DNA of 64,000 nucleotides. Source: Planctomycetota bacterium. Lineage in GTDB: Bacteria; Planctomycetota; J058. A program made the translations under genes and the position numbers. The stretch covers positions 62,001 to 126,000 of the forward strand of contig JAMLIC010000018.1 in assembly GCA_023954375.1 (NCBI GenBank), given 5' to 3'. Of this stretch, positions 18,536 through 27,504 are shown piece by piece (the first letter of the stretch is position 1; every line of letters starts with the position of its first letter). A model generated the notes under the pieces. That model had not been told where the DNA came from. It searched no databases and saw nothing but the letters and a program-made list of their open reading frames with translations.

Positions 18536-19740
18536 GGTCGTCCCCCTCCGCGCCGCTGCAGCGCGAGCCCCTTCAGGTAGCGCCCCTCGGGGCAGTGCAG
18601 GTCGGTCGGATGGTCGGCGCCGGCGCCGAGGCGCGCGATGACCCGGAGGTCCACCTCGGCCCGCGTCGACGCCTCGCGCAGGACCTCGTCGAAGAGGGCC
18701 TCGTCGACGTGGTGCGAGCAGGAGAAGGTGAACAGGAGGCCCCCCGGGGCGAGCAGCTTGAGCGCCAGCTGGTTGGCGTCGAAGTAGCCCTTGCGCGCCC
18801 GGTCGACGTCGCGGGCGGCCGCGGCGAACTTGGGCGGGTCGAGGACCACGAGGTCGTAGCGCTCGCCCCGGTCGAGGCGGGCGCGCAGCTCCTTGTGCAG
18901 CGAGCCGCGCTCGACCTCGACCCGGTCGGCCACGCCGTTACGCGCGGCGTTGGCGCGCGCCTGCTCGACCGCCTCGGGGCTCGAGTCGAACGCCTGCACC
19001 CGCGTGGCCCCGGCCCGGGCGGCGGCCAGGGCGAAGGTGCCCACGTAGCAGCAGGCGTCGAGCACCCGGCGGCCGGCGGCGTGGGCGGCGACCAGGCGCG
19101 CGTTCTCGCGCTGGTCGAGGAACAGGCCGGTCTTCTGCCCGCCGCGGAGCGGGGCGACGAACGACAGCTCGTCGACGGTCACGACCGGGTCCTCGGCAGG
19201 CAGCGCGCCCCGCAGGACGCCCCGGGGCTCCGGCAGGCCCTCGGCGGCCCTGACGCCCTCCGGCAGCGGCTGCTCGAGGATGCACGCGGGGGCGAGCGCC
19301 TCCTCCAGGGCGTCCAGGACGACGTCGAGGCGCTGGTGGAGGCCGAGCGTGCTGCACGACAGGGCCAGCGCCGGGCCGTAGCGGTCGACGATCAGCCCGG
19401 GCAGCCCGTCGCCCTCGCTGTGCACCACCCGGTAGGCGTCGGCGCGCGCGGGCAGGCCGAGGACGTCGTGGCGCAGCGCGACCGCGTCGCGCACGCGGGC
19501 GCGCAGGAGCCCGGGGTCGGGCGCCGCGTCCCTGTCGAAGCTCACCAGGCGCAGGCGCAGCCGGGAGCGGTCGTTGACGAAGGCGTGCCCGACGAAGCGG
19601 CCGTCCGGCGCGCGCACCGTGACGACGTCGCCGTCGCGGTACTCGCCCTCGACCCGCTCGATCGAGTTGCCGTAGACCCAGGGGTGGCGCCGGACCCCCG
19701 CCCGGAGGCGGCCCGGCTTGAGGAACACGGTCGCGGTCAT
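18532..19740 (-). CDS. rlmI: Class I SAM-dependent rRNA methyltransferase, RlmI-like
   Basis: A 402-residue enzyme of the RlmI/YwbD type, which makes 5-methylcytosine in 23S rRNA. The N-terminal PUA domain starts VFLKPGRLRAGVRRHPWVYG. A central domain follows with GLPGLIVDRYG. The Rossmann methyltransferase domain has QKTGLFLDQREN, VLDACCYVGTFALAAARAG, LVVLDPPKFA and FTFSCSHHV. All core motifs are intact. It is upstream of a lipoprotein gene with a GTGA overlap and downstream of the RAM-domain gene. Confidence 0.92.
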   Translation of the reverse strand: MTATVFLKPGRLRAGVRRHPWVYGNSIERVEGEYRDGDVVTVRAPDGRFVGHAFVNDRSRLRLRLVSFDRDAAPDPGLLRARVRDAVALRHDVLGLPARADAYRVVHSEGDGLPGLIVDRYGPALALSCSTLGLHQRLDVVLDALEEALAPACILEQPLPEGVRAAEGLPEPRGVLRGALPAEDPVVTVDELSFVAPLRGGQKTGLFLDQRENARLVAAHAAGRRVLDACCYVGTFALAAARAGATRVQAFDSSPEAVEQARANAARNGVADRVEVERGSLHKELRARLDRGERYDLVVLDPPKFAAAARDVDRARKGYFDANQLALKLLAPGGLLFTFSCSHHVDEALFDEVLREASTRAEVDLRVIARLGAGADHPTDLHCPEGRYLKGLALQRRGGGRP

Positions 19741-19759
19741 CCGCCGGCGCCCGGAGGCG

Positions 19760-19996
19760 CTACTCGACCTCGAGGATCAGGTTCGTCACCGTGCGGGTGA
19801 CCCCCTTCATGGCCCGGAGCTTGCCCATGACCGTGGTCAGCAGCTCCTCGTAGCTGCCCGCCTCGACGAGGCAGATCATGTCCTGCTCGCCGGCGGTGAT
19901 GTCCGCCGTCATGAACTGGTCGACGTCGAGCAGCTCGCGCTGGACCTCCTTCTCCATGCCGGGCTGCACCCAGACCTTCACGTACGCCTTCGCCAT
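19760..19996 (-). CDS. Stand-alone Lrp/AsnC ligand-binding (RAM) domain protein
   Basis: A 78-residue protein consisting only of the ACT-like RAM domain of the Lrp/AsnC family (AKAYVKVWVQPGMEKEV... MKGVTRTVTNLILEVE). There is no helix-turn-helix. Such free domains form dimers or larger rings and can bind amino acids or join full-length Lrp proteins; which applies here is unknown. GAGGAGG lies about ten bases before the ATG. It is followed by the rlmI gene and preceded by a lipoprotein gene, all in one direction. Confidence 0.8.
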   Translation of the reverse strand: MAKAYVKVWVQPGMEKEVQRELLDVDQFMTADITAGEQDMICLVEAGSYEELLTTVMGKLRAMKGVTRTVTNLILEVE

Positions 19997-20014
19997 CGCT
20001 TCGCAGCCTCCTCG

Positions 20015-20425
20015 CTAGCCGCCGCCAGGACGGTCCACGACCTCGAGCCGGAGGTCCGAGAGCTCCTGCAGGAGGGCCTCCGCCTCGGCCTGCTCGTCGG
20101 CCCGCCCGCGCTCGAGCAGGTCGAAGCCCAGGCTCTCCAGGCGCTCGAGGCGCCGCAGCGCGTCGGCCTCGCCCAGCGTCTCGCGGAGCCGGGCCACGCC
20201 GGCGCGGAGCTCGTCCAGCCCCGCCGGCGCGCCGACGTCGGACGGTGAAGTGGCGGGCAGACGTGGCGCCGGCGCCCTGGCCGGCGCCTCGTCCGCGACC
20301 CCGCCGCCCCCGCCGTCGCCGGGGCCGGGACGCCGCAGCGCCGGGTCGGGGCGGCTCCAGTCCGGACAGCCCGGGAGCGCGAGCCCCCACAAGACCGCGA
20401 GCAGGATCGTCACGCCGCGCCGCAT
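20015..20425 (-). CDS. Small putative lipoprotein
   Basis: A 136-residue protein with a signal peptide ending in LALPGC, a good lipobox with Cys20. A Gly/Ala/Pro-rich spacer leads to a charged, probably helical C-terminal half (LRETLGEADALRRLERLESL). No known family. A TACCAT box lies eight bases before the ATG, so the transcript may be leaderless and the start is well supported. It is followed 18 bases later by the RAM-domain gene. Confidence 0.6.
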   Translation of the reverse strand: MRRGVTILLAVLWGLALPGCPDWSRPDPALRRPGPGDGGGGGVADEAPARAPAPRLPATSPSDVGAPAGLDELRAGVARLRETLGEADALRRLERLESLGFDLLERGRADEQAEAEALLQELSDLRLEVVDRPGGG

Positions 20426-20433
20426 GGCCTGGC

Positions 20434-20439
20434 ATGGTA
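20434..20439 (-). promoter_or_regulatory. TACCAT box of the small lipoprotein gene
   Basis: On the minus strand TACCAT ends eight bases before the ATG at 20425, indicating a leaderless transcript that probably continues into the RAM-domain, rlmI and lipoprotein genes. Confidence 0.55.
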
Positions 20440-20459
20440 GGGCGGCCCGGCGGGGCTGT

Positions 20460-21659
20460 CTACCGTTCCCGCTGCAGCGAGGTCGTGAGCACCGCCGCCT
20501 CCTCGACGACGAGCCCCGCCCCGGCGGCGCCCGCGCGCGCGCGCCGGACGGCCGCCAGCGCGGCCGGGAGGTCCGGCTGGACCTCGAGCCCCGCCCGCGC
20601 CACCGCCGCCGGCGGCAGGTGGGGGCTCGCCAGCCACACCCGCACGCCGCGCGCCTGGAGCGCGCGCAGCTTCACGGCCTTGTGGTCGCCGAGGACGTAG
20701 CGCTCCTCGACCCGCCGGAGGGCCGCCTCGAGCGTCGGGGCCTCCTCCAGCAGCCGCACGAACCGGTCGGGGCCGACGCCGTCGGTCATGTCGGCCTCGA
20801 CGACGATGTCGCCGCCGTCGCGCACGACGTGCTCGTGGTTCTTGAGCCCCTTCTCCGCCTGGTAGAGGCTCCGGGCGAGCGGACCCCGGACCCGCGCGAC
20901 CAGGACGTCGACCGGGGCCGGCAGCTCCTGGACGAACTGCGCGCGGGCGGCGGGGAGGGCCCGCTCCAGCGCGCCGCGCCACGTCCCCACGGCCACGCTC
21001 ACCGGGCGATCCCCCGCGCCCAGGACGTGGTTCACGCACAGGACCGCGCGCCCCCCGCCCTCGAGCGCGCGCATGACGCGCGCGAGCCCGTCGAACACCG
21101 GGTTGCCCTCGAGGGCCAGGACGCGGCAGGCCGGGGACAGGGCGCCGCGGTGGTTGGCCTCGATCGAGGCCCGGTTCATCACCCCGACCGTCGCGGTCTT
21201 GTGCGCCCCGCTCCAGCCGCCGAAGTAGTGGGGCTCGACGCTGCCGAACGCGAGGACGAGGTCGGCCCGGGCCACGCGCCGGTCGATCCCCACCGGCCCG
21301 TCCTCGGTCTCGAGCGGCACGTGCGCCGCCGCGTCCCGGGCGTCGTGGACGTGGACCGGCAGGCCGCCCAGCCGGTCGCGGTAGAAGGCCGCCTCGCCGG
21401 CGTGCGTCCCGGTGGCGACGACGAGCTCGGCGCGCTCACCCGAGGTCTCCCACAGCTCGCGCACGACGTCCGGGAGCGCGGGCGGCATGGGCCGCTCGGC
21501 GTCGTTGACGAGGATGACCGGCCGCGCCGCGCGGGTGACGGCTCGACGGAGCGTGCGCATGGGCACCGCCGGCGGCGCAAGCGGCGGCAGCGCGCGCGGG
21601 CCCGTCGTGGACCAGGCGAGCTCGGGGAGGGCGGCGCGGGCGGCGTCGAGCGGGCTCAC
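20460..21659 (-). CDS. LarA-like nickel-pincer racemase/epimerase
   Basis: A 399-residue protein of the LarA (DUF2088) family. The residues used by lactate racemase can be followed: Arg56 in NDAERPMPP, His86 in TGTH, His144 and Lys154 in EPHYFGGWSGAHK, and His170 in IEANH. The lysine is the one that links to the nickel-pincer nucleotide. It is therefore probably an active 2-hydroxyacid racemase or epimerase, but the substrate is unknown because the family is broad. The cofactor genes larB, larC and larE are not in the window. The GTG at 21659 follows TAACCT by six bases, implying a leaderless message. Confidence 0.85.
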   Translation of the reverse strand: MSPLDAARAALPELAWSTTGPRALPPLAPPAVPMRTLRRAVTRAARPVILVNDAERPMPPALPDVVRELWETSGERAELVVATGTHAGEAAFYRDRLGGLPVHVHDARDAAAHVPLETEDGPVGIDRRVARADLVLAFGSVEPHYFGGWSGAHKTATVGVMNRASIEANHRGALSPACRVLALEGNPVFDGLARVMRALEGGGRAVLCVNHVLGAGDRPVSVAVGTWRGALERALPAARAQFVQELPAPVDVLVARVRGPLARSLYQAEKGLKNHEHVVRDGGDIVVEADMTDGVGPDRFVRLLEEAPTLEAALRRVEERYVLGDHKAVKLRALQARGVRVWLASPHLPPAAVARAGLEVQPDLPAALAAVRRARAGAAGAGLVVEEAAVLTTSLQRER

Positions 21660-21665
21660 GAGGGG

Positions 21666-21671
21666 AGGTTA
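21666..21671 (-). promoter_or_regulatory. TAACCT box of the LarA-like gene
   Basis: On the minus strand TAACCT ends six bases before the GTG at 21659 and supports that start. Confidence 0.55.
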
Positions 21672-21844
21672 CCCGCCCGCGCGAGGAGCGGGAGGGGGAG
21701 GGCGGGTAAGTGCTGACGTGGAAGGGTGAAGCGGAGTGCGTAGGCCAACCGGGCCGCGAGGGAGCGTCCGCGACGACCGTCGCGATGATCCCGCGCCGTG
21801 CTCGAGCGTCCGTCCGTGCGCCCGGCGGGTGGGCCTGCGCCCGG

Positions 21845-24800
21845 TCAGAACGTCCCGGCCACCACGTCCTGCAGCGCCTCGACCTCCAGCCGCCCGCGCT
21901 GCTGCAGGTACTCGATCGCGCCGACCGCGGCCGCCGCGGCGGGGATCGTCGTGAAGCAGGGGACCCGCCGGGCGACGGCGAGGGCGCGGATCGCCTTCTC
22001 GTGCTCGTGCGCGAGGCGCCCGTGCGACGGCGTGTTGATGATCAGCCCGATCTCGCCGTTGCGGATCAGGTCGAGCGGGTCGGGGCGGCCGGCGTGGATC
22101 TTGTGCACGAGGCGGAGCCGGTCGACGCCGTGGCGCTCGAGCGCCCGGTAGGTGCCGCGCGTGGCGACGATCTCGTAGCCGATGCTCGACAGCTTCTTGG
22201 CGATGTAGACCACCTGCCGCTTGTCCTCGTCGCGGACCGTGATGAGCACCGAGCCCTGCGGCTCGAGGCGCTCGCTGGCGCCGGCCTGGGCCTTGGCGAA
22301 CGCGGCGGCGAAGTCCCGGTCGAGCCCCATGACCTCGCCCGTGGACCGCATCTCGGGACCGAGCAGGATGTTGCAGCCCGGGAACCGGGCCCAGGGGAAC
22401 ACACTCTTCTTGATCGCGAACCGCGGGACCCGGGGCTCCTCGAGCAGGCCCAGCTCCTGGAGGGTGCGGCCGGTCATCACGCGCGCGGCGAGCATGGCCA
22501 GCGGCACGCCGGTCGCCTTGGAGATGAACGGCACCGTGCGCGAGGCGCGCGGGTTGGCCTCGAGGACGTAGACCACGTCCTCCTTGACCGCGTACTGCAC
22601 GTTCATGAGCCCGTCGACGCCCAGCTCGCGCGCGAGCAGCCGGGACGCCTCGCGCATGCGGTCCACGAGCAGCGGCGGGAGCGTGTAGGGCGGGAGGACA
22701 CAGGAGGCGTCGCCCGAGTGGACGCCGGCCTCCTCGATGTGCTCGAGCACCCCGCCGATCACCACGGCGCCCGTCCGATCGGCGAGCAGGTCGACGTCCA
22801 CCTCGATCGCGTCCTCGAGGAACTGGTCGATGAGCACCGGGTGGTCGGGGTTGACGCTGGCCGCCTCGGTGATGAACTGGTGCAGCTCCGAGTGGTCGTG
22901 GACCACGGCCATGCCGCGCCCGCCGAGCACGTAGCTGGGCCGCACCACGACGGGGTAGCCCAGGCGCCGGGCCACCTCCTCGGCCTCCTCCACGGTGCGC
23001 GCCATGCCGTGCGGCGGCTTCGCCAGGCCGAGCTTCTCGAGCACCGCCTCGAAGGCCTCGCGGTCCTCGGCCAGGTGGATCGCCTCGGGCGTCGTGCCGA
23101 GGATCTTCACCCCGGCCCGCGCCAGGCGCATGGCAAGGTTCAGCGGGGTCTGCCCGCCGAGCTGGACGATGACCCCGAGCGGCTGCTCGCGCTCGATGAC
23201 GCCGAGCACGTCCTCGAGCGTCAGCGGCTCGAAGTACAGCCGGTCGGAGGTGTCGTAGTCGGTCGACACCGTCTCGGGGTTCGAGTTGACCATGATGGTC
23301 TCGAACCCGTCCTCGCGCAGCGCCAGGGCGGCGTGGATGCAGCAGTAGTCGAACTCGATCCCCTGGCCGATGCGGTTCGGGCCGCCGCCGAGGATCACGA
23401 CCTTCGGCTTGCCGCTCGAGGGGACGTCGTCGGGCGCCTCGCCCCAGGTCGAGTAGAAGTAGGGCGTCCGGGCGGCGAACTCGGCGGCGCAGGTGTCGAC
23501 GGTCCGGTAGGCCGGCCGGATCCCCGCGGCCCGGCGCGCCTCGCGCAGCGCGTCCTCCGTGACGCCGAGGACGGTCGCCAGCTGGACGTCAGAGTAGCCC
23601 AGGCGCTTGGCCTCGAGGAGCAGGTCGGACAGCTCGGCCAGGGGCCGACCCCGCGCGGCGCGCAGGCGCTCCTCGAAGCGCACCAGCTGGCCGAGCTCCG
23701 AGATGAACCAGGGGTCGATGCGCGTGAGACGCGTCACCTCCTCCTCGCCGAAGCCGGCCAGGAGGGCGTAGCGGATGAAGTGGAGGCGCTCGTTGTTGGG
23801 CCGGGTGAGCCGCTCGACGATCTCCGCCCGCGTCGGGGCGTCGGTCCGACCCCAGCGGTCGTGCCGATCCAGGCCCAGCCCGGCGCGACCGCGCTCGAGC
23901 GACCGCAGCGCCTTCTGCAGCGACTCCTTGAAGGTCCGCCCGATCGCCATGGCCTCGCCGACGCTCTTCATCGCCGTCGTGAGGGTGGTGTCGGCCCCGG
24001 GGAACTTCTCCATGTCGAAGCGCGGGATCTTGGTGACGATGTAGTCGATCGCCGGCTCGAAGCTCGCCGGCGTGGACCTCGTGATGTCGTTCTGCAGCTC
24101 GTCCAGCGTGTAGCCGATCGCCAGCTTGGCGGCGATGCGCGCGATCGGGAAGCCGGTGGCCTTGGAGGCCAGCGCGCTCGAGCGCGAGACGCGCGGGTTC
24201 ATCTCGATCACGACCTGCCGGCCCGTGGCCGGGTCGGCGGCGAACTGCACGTTGCTGCCGCCGCACTCCACGCCGACCGCCCGCATGATCGCGAACGCCG
24301 CGTCGCGCATGCGGTGGTACTCGCGGTCGGTGAGGGTCAGCGCCGGCGCGACCGTGATCGAGTCGCCGGTGTGGACGCCCATCGGGTCGAGGTTCTCGAT
24401 CGAGCAGACGATGATGCAGTTGTCCTTGCGGTCGCGGACGACCTCGAGCTCGAACTCCTTCCAGCCGATGACCGACTCCTCGACCAGGATCTCGCTCACG
24501 GGCGACGCCCTGAGGCCCGCCTCGCAGATCGCCGCGTACTCGTCGACGTTGTAGGCGATGCCGCCGCCCGTCCCGCCGAGCGTGAAGGACGGGCGGATGA
24601 TCGCCGGCAGGCCGACCTCCTTCTGGCAGGCCATGGCCTCCTGGAGCGTGTGGACCACGAAGGAGCGCGGGCACTCGAGGCCGCAGGCCTGGACGACGTC
24701 CTTGAAGCGCTGCCGGTTCTCGGCCTTGTCGATCACGTCCGGGTCGGCGCCGAGGATGCGCACGCCCAGGCGCTCGATCGCCCCGCTCTTGGCCATGTCC

Positions 24801-25099
24801 ATGGCGACGTTGAGCGCCGTCTGACCGCCGAGCGTCGGCAGGACCGAGTCGGGCCGCTCCTTCTCGATGATCCGCTCGATCGCCTCCGGCGTGATCGGCT
24901 CGACGTAGGTCCGGTCCGCCACGGCGGGGTCGGTCATGATCGTGGCGGGGTTGGAGTTGATCAGGACGACCTGGATCCCCTCCTCGCGCAGCGCCCGGCA
25001 GGCCTGGGTCCCCGAGTAGTCGAACTCGCAGGCCTGACCGATGACGATCGGGCCGGAGCCGATGATCAGGACCTTCTTGATGCTCGTGTCGCGGGGCAT
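21845..25099 (-). CDS. carB: Carbamoyl-phosphate synthase large subunit
   Basis: A 1084-residue enzyme that makes carbamoyl phosphate from ammonia, bicarbonate and two ATP for pyrimidine and arginine synthesis. It starts KKVLIIGSGPIVIGQACEFD. Two homologous ATP-grasp halves follow; the second begins KVVILGGGPNRIGQGIEFDY. An oligomerisation segment lies between them, and a methylglyoxal-synthase-like allosteric domain (YIAKKLSSIGYEIVATRGTYR) is at the C-terminus. The length is normal. The small subunit gene carA is not adjacent. The first 34 bases overlap the end of the endonuclease IV gene upstream. Confidence 0.97.
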   Translation of the reverse strand: MPRDTSIKKVLIIGSGPIVIGQACEFDYSGTQACRALREEGIQVVLINSNPATIMTDPAVADRTYVEPITPEAIERIIEKERPDSVLPTLGGQTALNVAMDMAKSGAIERLGVRILGADPDVIDKAENRQRFKDVVQACGLECPRSFVVHTLQEAMACQKEVGLPAIIRPSFTLGGTGGGIAYNVDEYAAICEAGLRASPVSEILVEESVIGWKEFELEVVRDRKDNCIIVCSIENLDPMGVHTGDSITVAPALTLTDREYHRMRDAAFAIMRAVGVECGGSNVQFAADPATGRQVVIEMNPRVSRSSALASKATGFPIARIAAKLAIGYTLDELQNDITRSTPASFEPAIDYIVTKIPRFDMEKFPGADTTLTTAMKSVGEAMAIGRTFKESLQKALRSLERGRAGLGLDRHDRWGRTDAPTRAEIVERLTRPNNERLHFIRYALLAGFGEEEVTRLTRIDPWFISELGQLVRFEERLRAARGRPLAELSDLLLEAKRLGYSDVQLATVLGVTEDALREARRAAGIRPAYRTVDTCAAEFAARTPYFYSTWGEAPDDVPSSGKPKVVILGGGPNRIGQGIEFDYCCIHAALALREDGFETIMVNSNPETVSTDYDTSDRLYFEPLTLEDVLGVIEREQPLGVIVQLGGQTPLNLAMRLARAGVKILGTTPEAIHLAEDREAFEAVLEKLGLAKPPHGMARTVEEAEEVARRLGYPVVVRPSYVLGGRGMAVVHDHSELHQFITEAASVNPDHPVLIDQFLEDAIEVDVDLLADRTGAVVIGGVLEHIEEAGVHSGDASCVLPPYTLPPLLVDRMREASRLLARELGVDGLMNVQYAVKEDVVYVLEANPRASRTVPFISKATGVPLAMLAARVMTGRTLQELGLLEEPRVPRFAIKKSVFPWARFPGCNILLGPEMRSTGEVMGLDRDFAAAFAKAQAGASERLEPQGSVLITVRDEDKRQVVYIAKKLSSIGYEIVATRGTYRALERHGVDRLRLVHKIHAGRPDPLDLIRNGEIGLIINTPSHGRLAHEHEKAIRALAVARRVPCFTTIPAAAAAVGAIEYLQQRGRLEVEALQDVVAGTF

Positions 25100-26247
25100 G
25101 GGGGCGCTCCGTGGGGCGCCGCATTGTCGGGCCGAGGCGGGGGGGCGTCCAGCGCCGGGCGCGCGGGGCCCGTCGCGGCGAGCGGCGCCGAGGCGAGGGC
25201 GCGCGCGCGCGCCCCGACCCGCTGACGGCCCTCCAGCGCGCGCAGGACGCCCAGGTTCACGCGGTCCGCGCGGTCGACGTCGCCTCCGGCGTCGGCGCGG
25301 CCGTCGCGCTTGGGGGTCTCGAGGGTCATGGGCAGGTCGGCGAAGCGGGGGTCGGTGAGCAGGCAGCGGAAGGCCTCGAGGCCCAGATGACCGCGGCCGA
25401 TGTGCTCGTGGCGGTCGACCCGCGCGCCGAGCGGGCGCTTGCTGTCATTGAGGTGGAAGGCGCGCACCCAGCGGCAGCCGACGATCCGGTCGAACGCCTC
25501 GACCGCCGCCCTCCAGGCCGGGGCGGTCGAGAGGTCGTACCCGGCCGCGTGCAGGTGCTGGGTGTCGAGACAGCTGCCCAGCCGCGCGGGCGCCGCGACC
25601 GCGCCGAAGACGTCGCGGAGGTGCTCGAAGCGGTGCGCCAGGCACGACCCCTGCCCGGCGGTGGTCTCGAGCAGGAGGACCGTCGGGTCGTCCGGGCGCT
25701 CGGCGTGCACGGCGTCGATCGCCCGCGCGACCCGCTTCAGCCCCGCCGCCTCGCCCGCCCCCATGTGCGCGCCGGGGTGGAGGACGAGGGAGGGGATCCC
25801 GAGCACGCGGCAGCGCTCGAGCTCCTGGCCGAGCGCCCGCACCGCCTGACGCCACGCGGCCGGCCGCGGCGCGGCGAGGTTGATCAGGTAGGAGGCGTGC
25901 GCCATGGCCGGCACGACCCCCGTGCGCCGGCGCGCCTCCTCCCACGCGGCGAGGTCGGCGTCGGAGATCGGGCGCGAGGTCCAGCGACGGCTCGAGCCGG
26001 TGAACACCTGCACCACGTCGCAGCCCAGGGCCGCCCCGCGCTCGAGCGCGCGGAACAGGCCGCCGGCGATCGACATGTGGGCGCCGAGGCGCCGCCTGGC
26101 CAGAGGCCCGCCCGGCGAGCCCAGGCGGGCGGCCCCGTCGCCGCCGGCACCCTCGTCCTTCGTCGCTCGCGGCCGCTCCAGCTCGGATCCTCCTCGCGCC
26201 TCGCCCGGCGCGCGCTCGTCGGCCAGGGGGCACGTCACCAGGGTCAC
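25066..26247 (-). CDS. nfo: Endonuclease IV (AP endonuclease)
   Basis: A TIM-barrel, three-zinc apurinic/apyrimidinic endonuclease for base-excision repair. The fold begins RRLGAHMSIAGG. Metal-site motifs visible in order are MAHASYLINLA, VLHPGAHMG, LLETTAGQGS, LDTQHLHAAGYD, FHLNDSKRPLG, RHEHIGRGHLG and LETPKRDG. The catalytic core is about 285 residues; a basic, disordered tail of about 55 residues runs into the start of carB. The GTG at 26247 adds about 50 residues of weak protein character before the fold, so the true start may be further downstream. It lies upstream of carB on the same strand. Confidence 0.9.
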   Translation of the reverse strand: MTLVTCPLADERAPGEARGGSELERPRATKDEGAGGDGAARLGSPGGPLARRRLGAHMSIAGGLFRALERGAALGCDVVQVFTGSSRRWTSRPISDADLAAWEEARRRTGVVPAMAHASYLINLAAPRPAAWRQAVRALGQELERCRVLGIPSLVLHPGAHMGAGEAAGLKRVARAIDAVHAERPDDPTVLLLETTAGQGSCLAHRFEHLRDVFGAVAAPARLGSCLDTQHLHAAGYDLSTAPAWRAAVEAFDRIVGCRWVRAFHLNDSKRPLGARVDRHEHIGRGHLGLEAFRCLLTDPRFADLPMTLETPKRDGRADAGGDVDRADRVNLGVLRALEGRQRVGARARALASAPLAATGPARPALDAPPPRPDNAAPHGAPPCPATRASRRS

Positions 26248-26297
26248 CCGGGCCCGCGGCTGCGTCGAGCCGCGGCGCGCGCCGCTATAACGAGGGC

Positions 26298-27161
26298 GTG
26301 GAGCCGCCGCCCCCGACCGACCTGCCCGGCGTGCGTCGCCTGCCCTGCGAGGCCGGCGAGCAGGCCCTCGTGCGCGAGGAGCCGCTGGTCATCGAGGTCT
26401 GCACGGCGGTCGCCTCGGGCGCGGACCACGTCGACTCGGTCCTCACGATGCGCACGCCCGGGCACGACGAGGAGCTGGCGCTCGGCTTCCTCCTGTCCGA
26501 GGGCGTCCTCCGGGCACCCGCCGACGTGGCGACGATCGAGGCCGTCCCGCGGGCGGCCGCCGGCTCGCCCTACCCGGTCGACGTCGTGCGCGTGTCGGTG
26601 CGGCCGGGCGGGGCGCCCGGCCCGCTCGAGCGCGACCGGCTGACGCGCGCCCACGCCGTGCGCGCGTCCTGCGGGCTGTGCGGGCGCGCATCACCGGCGG
26701 GGCTCACCTCCGGGCTCGCGCCCCTCGCCGCCGGCGCGCCGTGCGTGACGGTCGAGCGCCTGGCGGCGCTGGCGGAGGTCATGCGCGCCGGCCAGCCCGT
26801 GTTCCACGCCACCGGCGGCAGCCACGCCGCGGGCGTGTTCGACGCCGAGACCGGCGAGCCCTGGGCGGTGCGGGAGGACGTCGGACGTCACAACGCGCTC
26901 GACAAGGCCCTCGGGCGCTGCGCCCGGGACGGCCGCGACCTGGCGCGCGCGGCCGTGGTCCTCTCGGGCCGCGGGGGGTTCGAGCTGGTGCTCAAGGCCC
27001 TGCGCCTCGGCGTCCCGATCGTCGGCTCGGTCTCGGCGCCCTCCTCGCTCTCGGTGGAGCTGGCGCTCGAGCGCGGCCTCACGCTGGTCGGCTTCCTGCG
27101 CGGCGGGACCGGCACCGTCTACTCCGACGACGGGCGGCTGGTGGGGCTGTCCGGCGGCTGA
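26298..27161 (+). CDS. fdhD: Formate dehydrogenase accessory sulphurtransferase FdhD
   Basis: A 287-residue protein that transfers sulphur to the molybdenum cofactor of formate dehydrogenases. The family core is clear: TMRTPGHDEELALGFLLSEG, the persulphide-carrying ASCGLCGRAS, FHATGGSHAAGVFD, WAVREDVGRHNALDK and VLSGRGGFELVLKALRLG. Both cysteines of the CxxC are present. No formate dehydrogenase gene is in the window. The GTG start lies 51 bases from the divergent endonuclease IV gene; TATAAC sits six bases before it, so a leaderless message is possible, although GAGG is also present. Confidence 0.93.
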   Translation: MEPPPPTDLPGVRRLPCEAGEQALVREEPLVIEVCTAVASGADHVDSVLTMRTPGHDEELALGFLLSEGVLRAPADVATIEAVPRAAAGSPYPVDVVRVSVRPGGAPGPLERDRLTRAHAVRASCGLCGRASPAGLTSGLAPLAAGAPCVTVERLAALAEVMRAGQPVFHATGGSHAAGVFDAETGEPWAVREDVGRHNALDKALGRCARDGRDLARAAVVLSGRGGFELVLKALRLGVPIVGSVSAPSSLSVELALERGLTLVGFLRGGTGTVYSDDGRLVGLSGG

Positions 27162-27504
27162 GCGCGCACGCACCAGACGAGGGGAGCAGGGCCCCGGGCG
27201 ATCGGCCGCCGGAGCCGAGCTCGTCAGATCACGTGGCGAGCGCGGCGAGCGTCGCCCTCGCGCGGCCGGCGAGCCCAGCGCCGAGGTCCCGCGGCCCGGC
27301 CGCGTCCGGCACCCGCCCCCGGGTCTCGCCTGCATGCAGGGGCGTCGGACCAGGAGCGGGCGCCAGCGCGGCCGGGCGTCGACCGTGACCAGGAGCGGGC
27401 GCAGGCGTCGAAGCCTCTCGAATTGTCAAAGACCGGCCGGAACCGGCACGAACAAGAGCCTAACCTGCGCCACCGACATCCCCGGGCGGTTACCATGCGT
27501 CCCC
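27162..27504. other. Intergenic region without a recognisable gene
   Basis: Between fdhD and the peptidase gene. It contains two copies of GACCAGGAGCGGGCGC (about 27349 and 27391) and a small inverted repeat CCGGCCGGAACCGG. Short reading frames on both strands have no protein character. The last bases hold the TACCAT box of the next gene. Confidence 0.5.
27491..27496 (+). promoter_or_regulatory. TACCAT box of the C39-like peptidase gene
   Basis: TACCAT ends eight bases before the ATG at 27505. The ATG that overlaps the box (27495) is out of frame. Confidence 0.5.
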
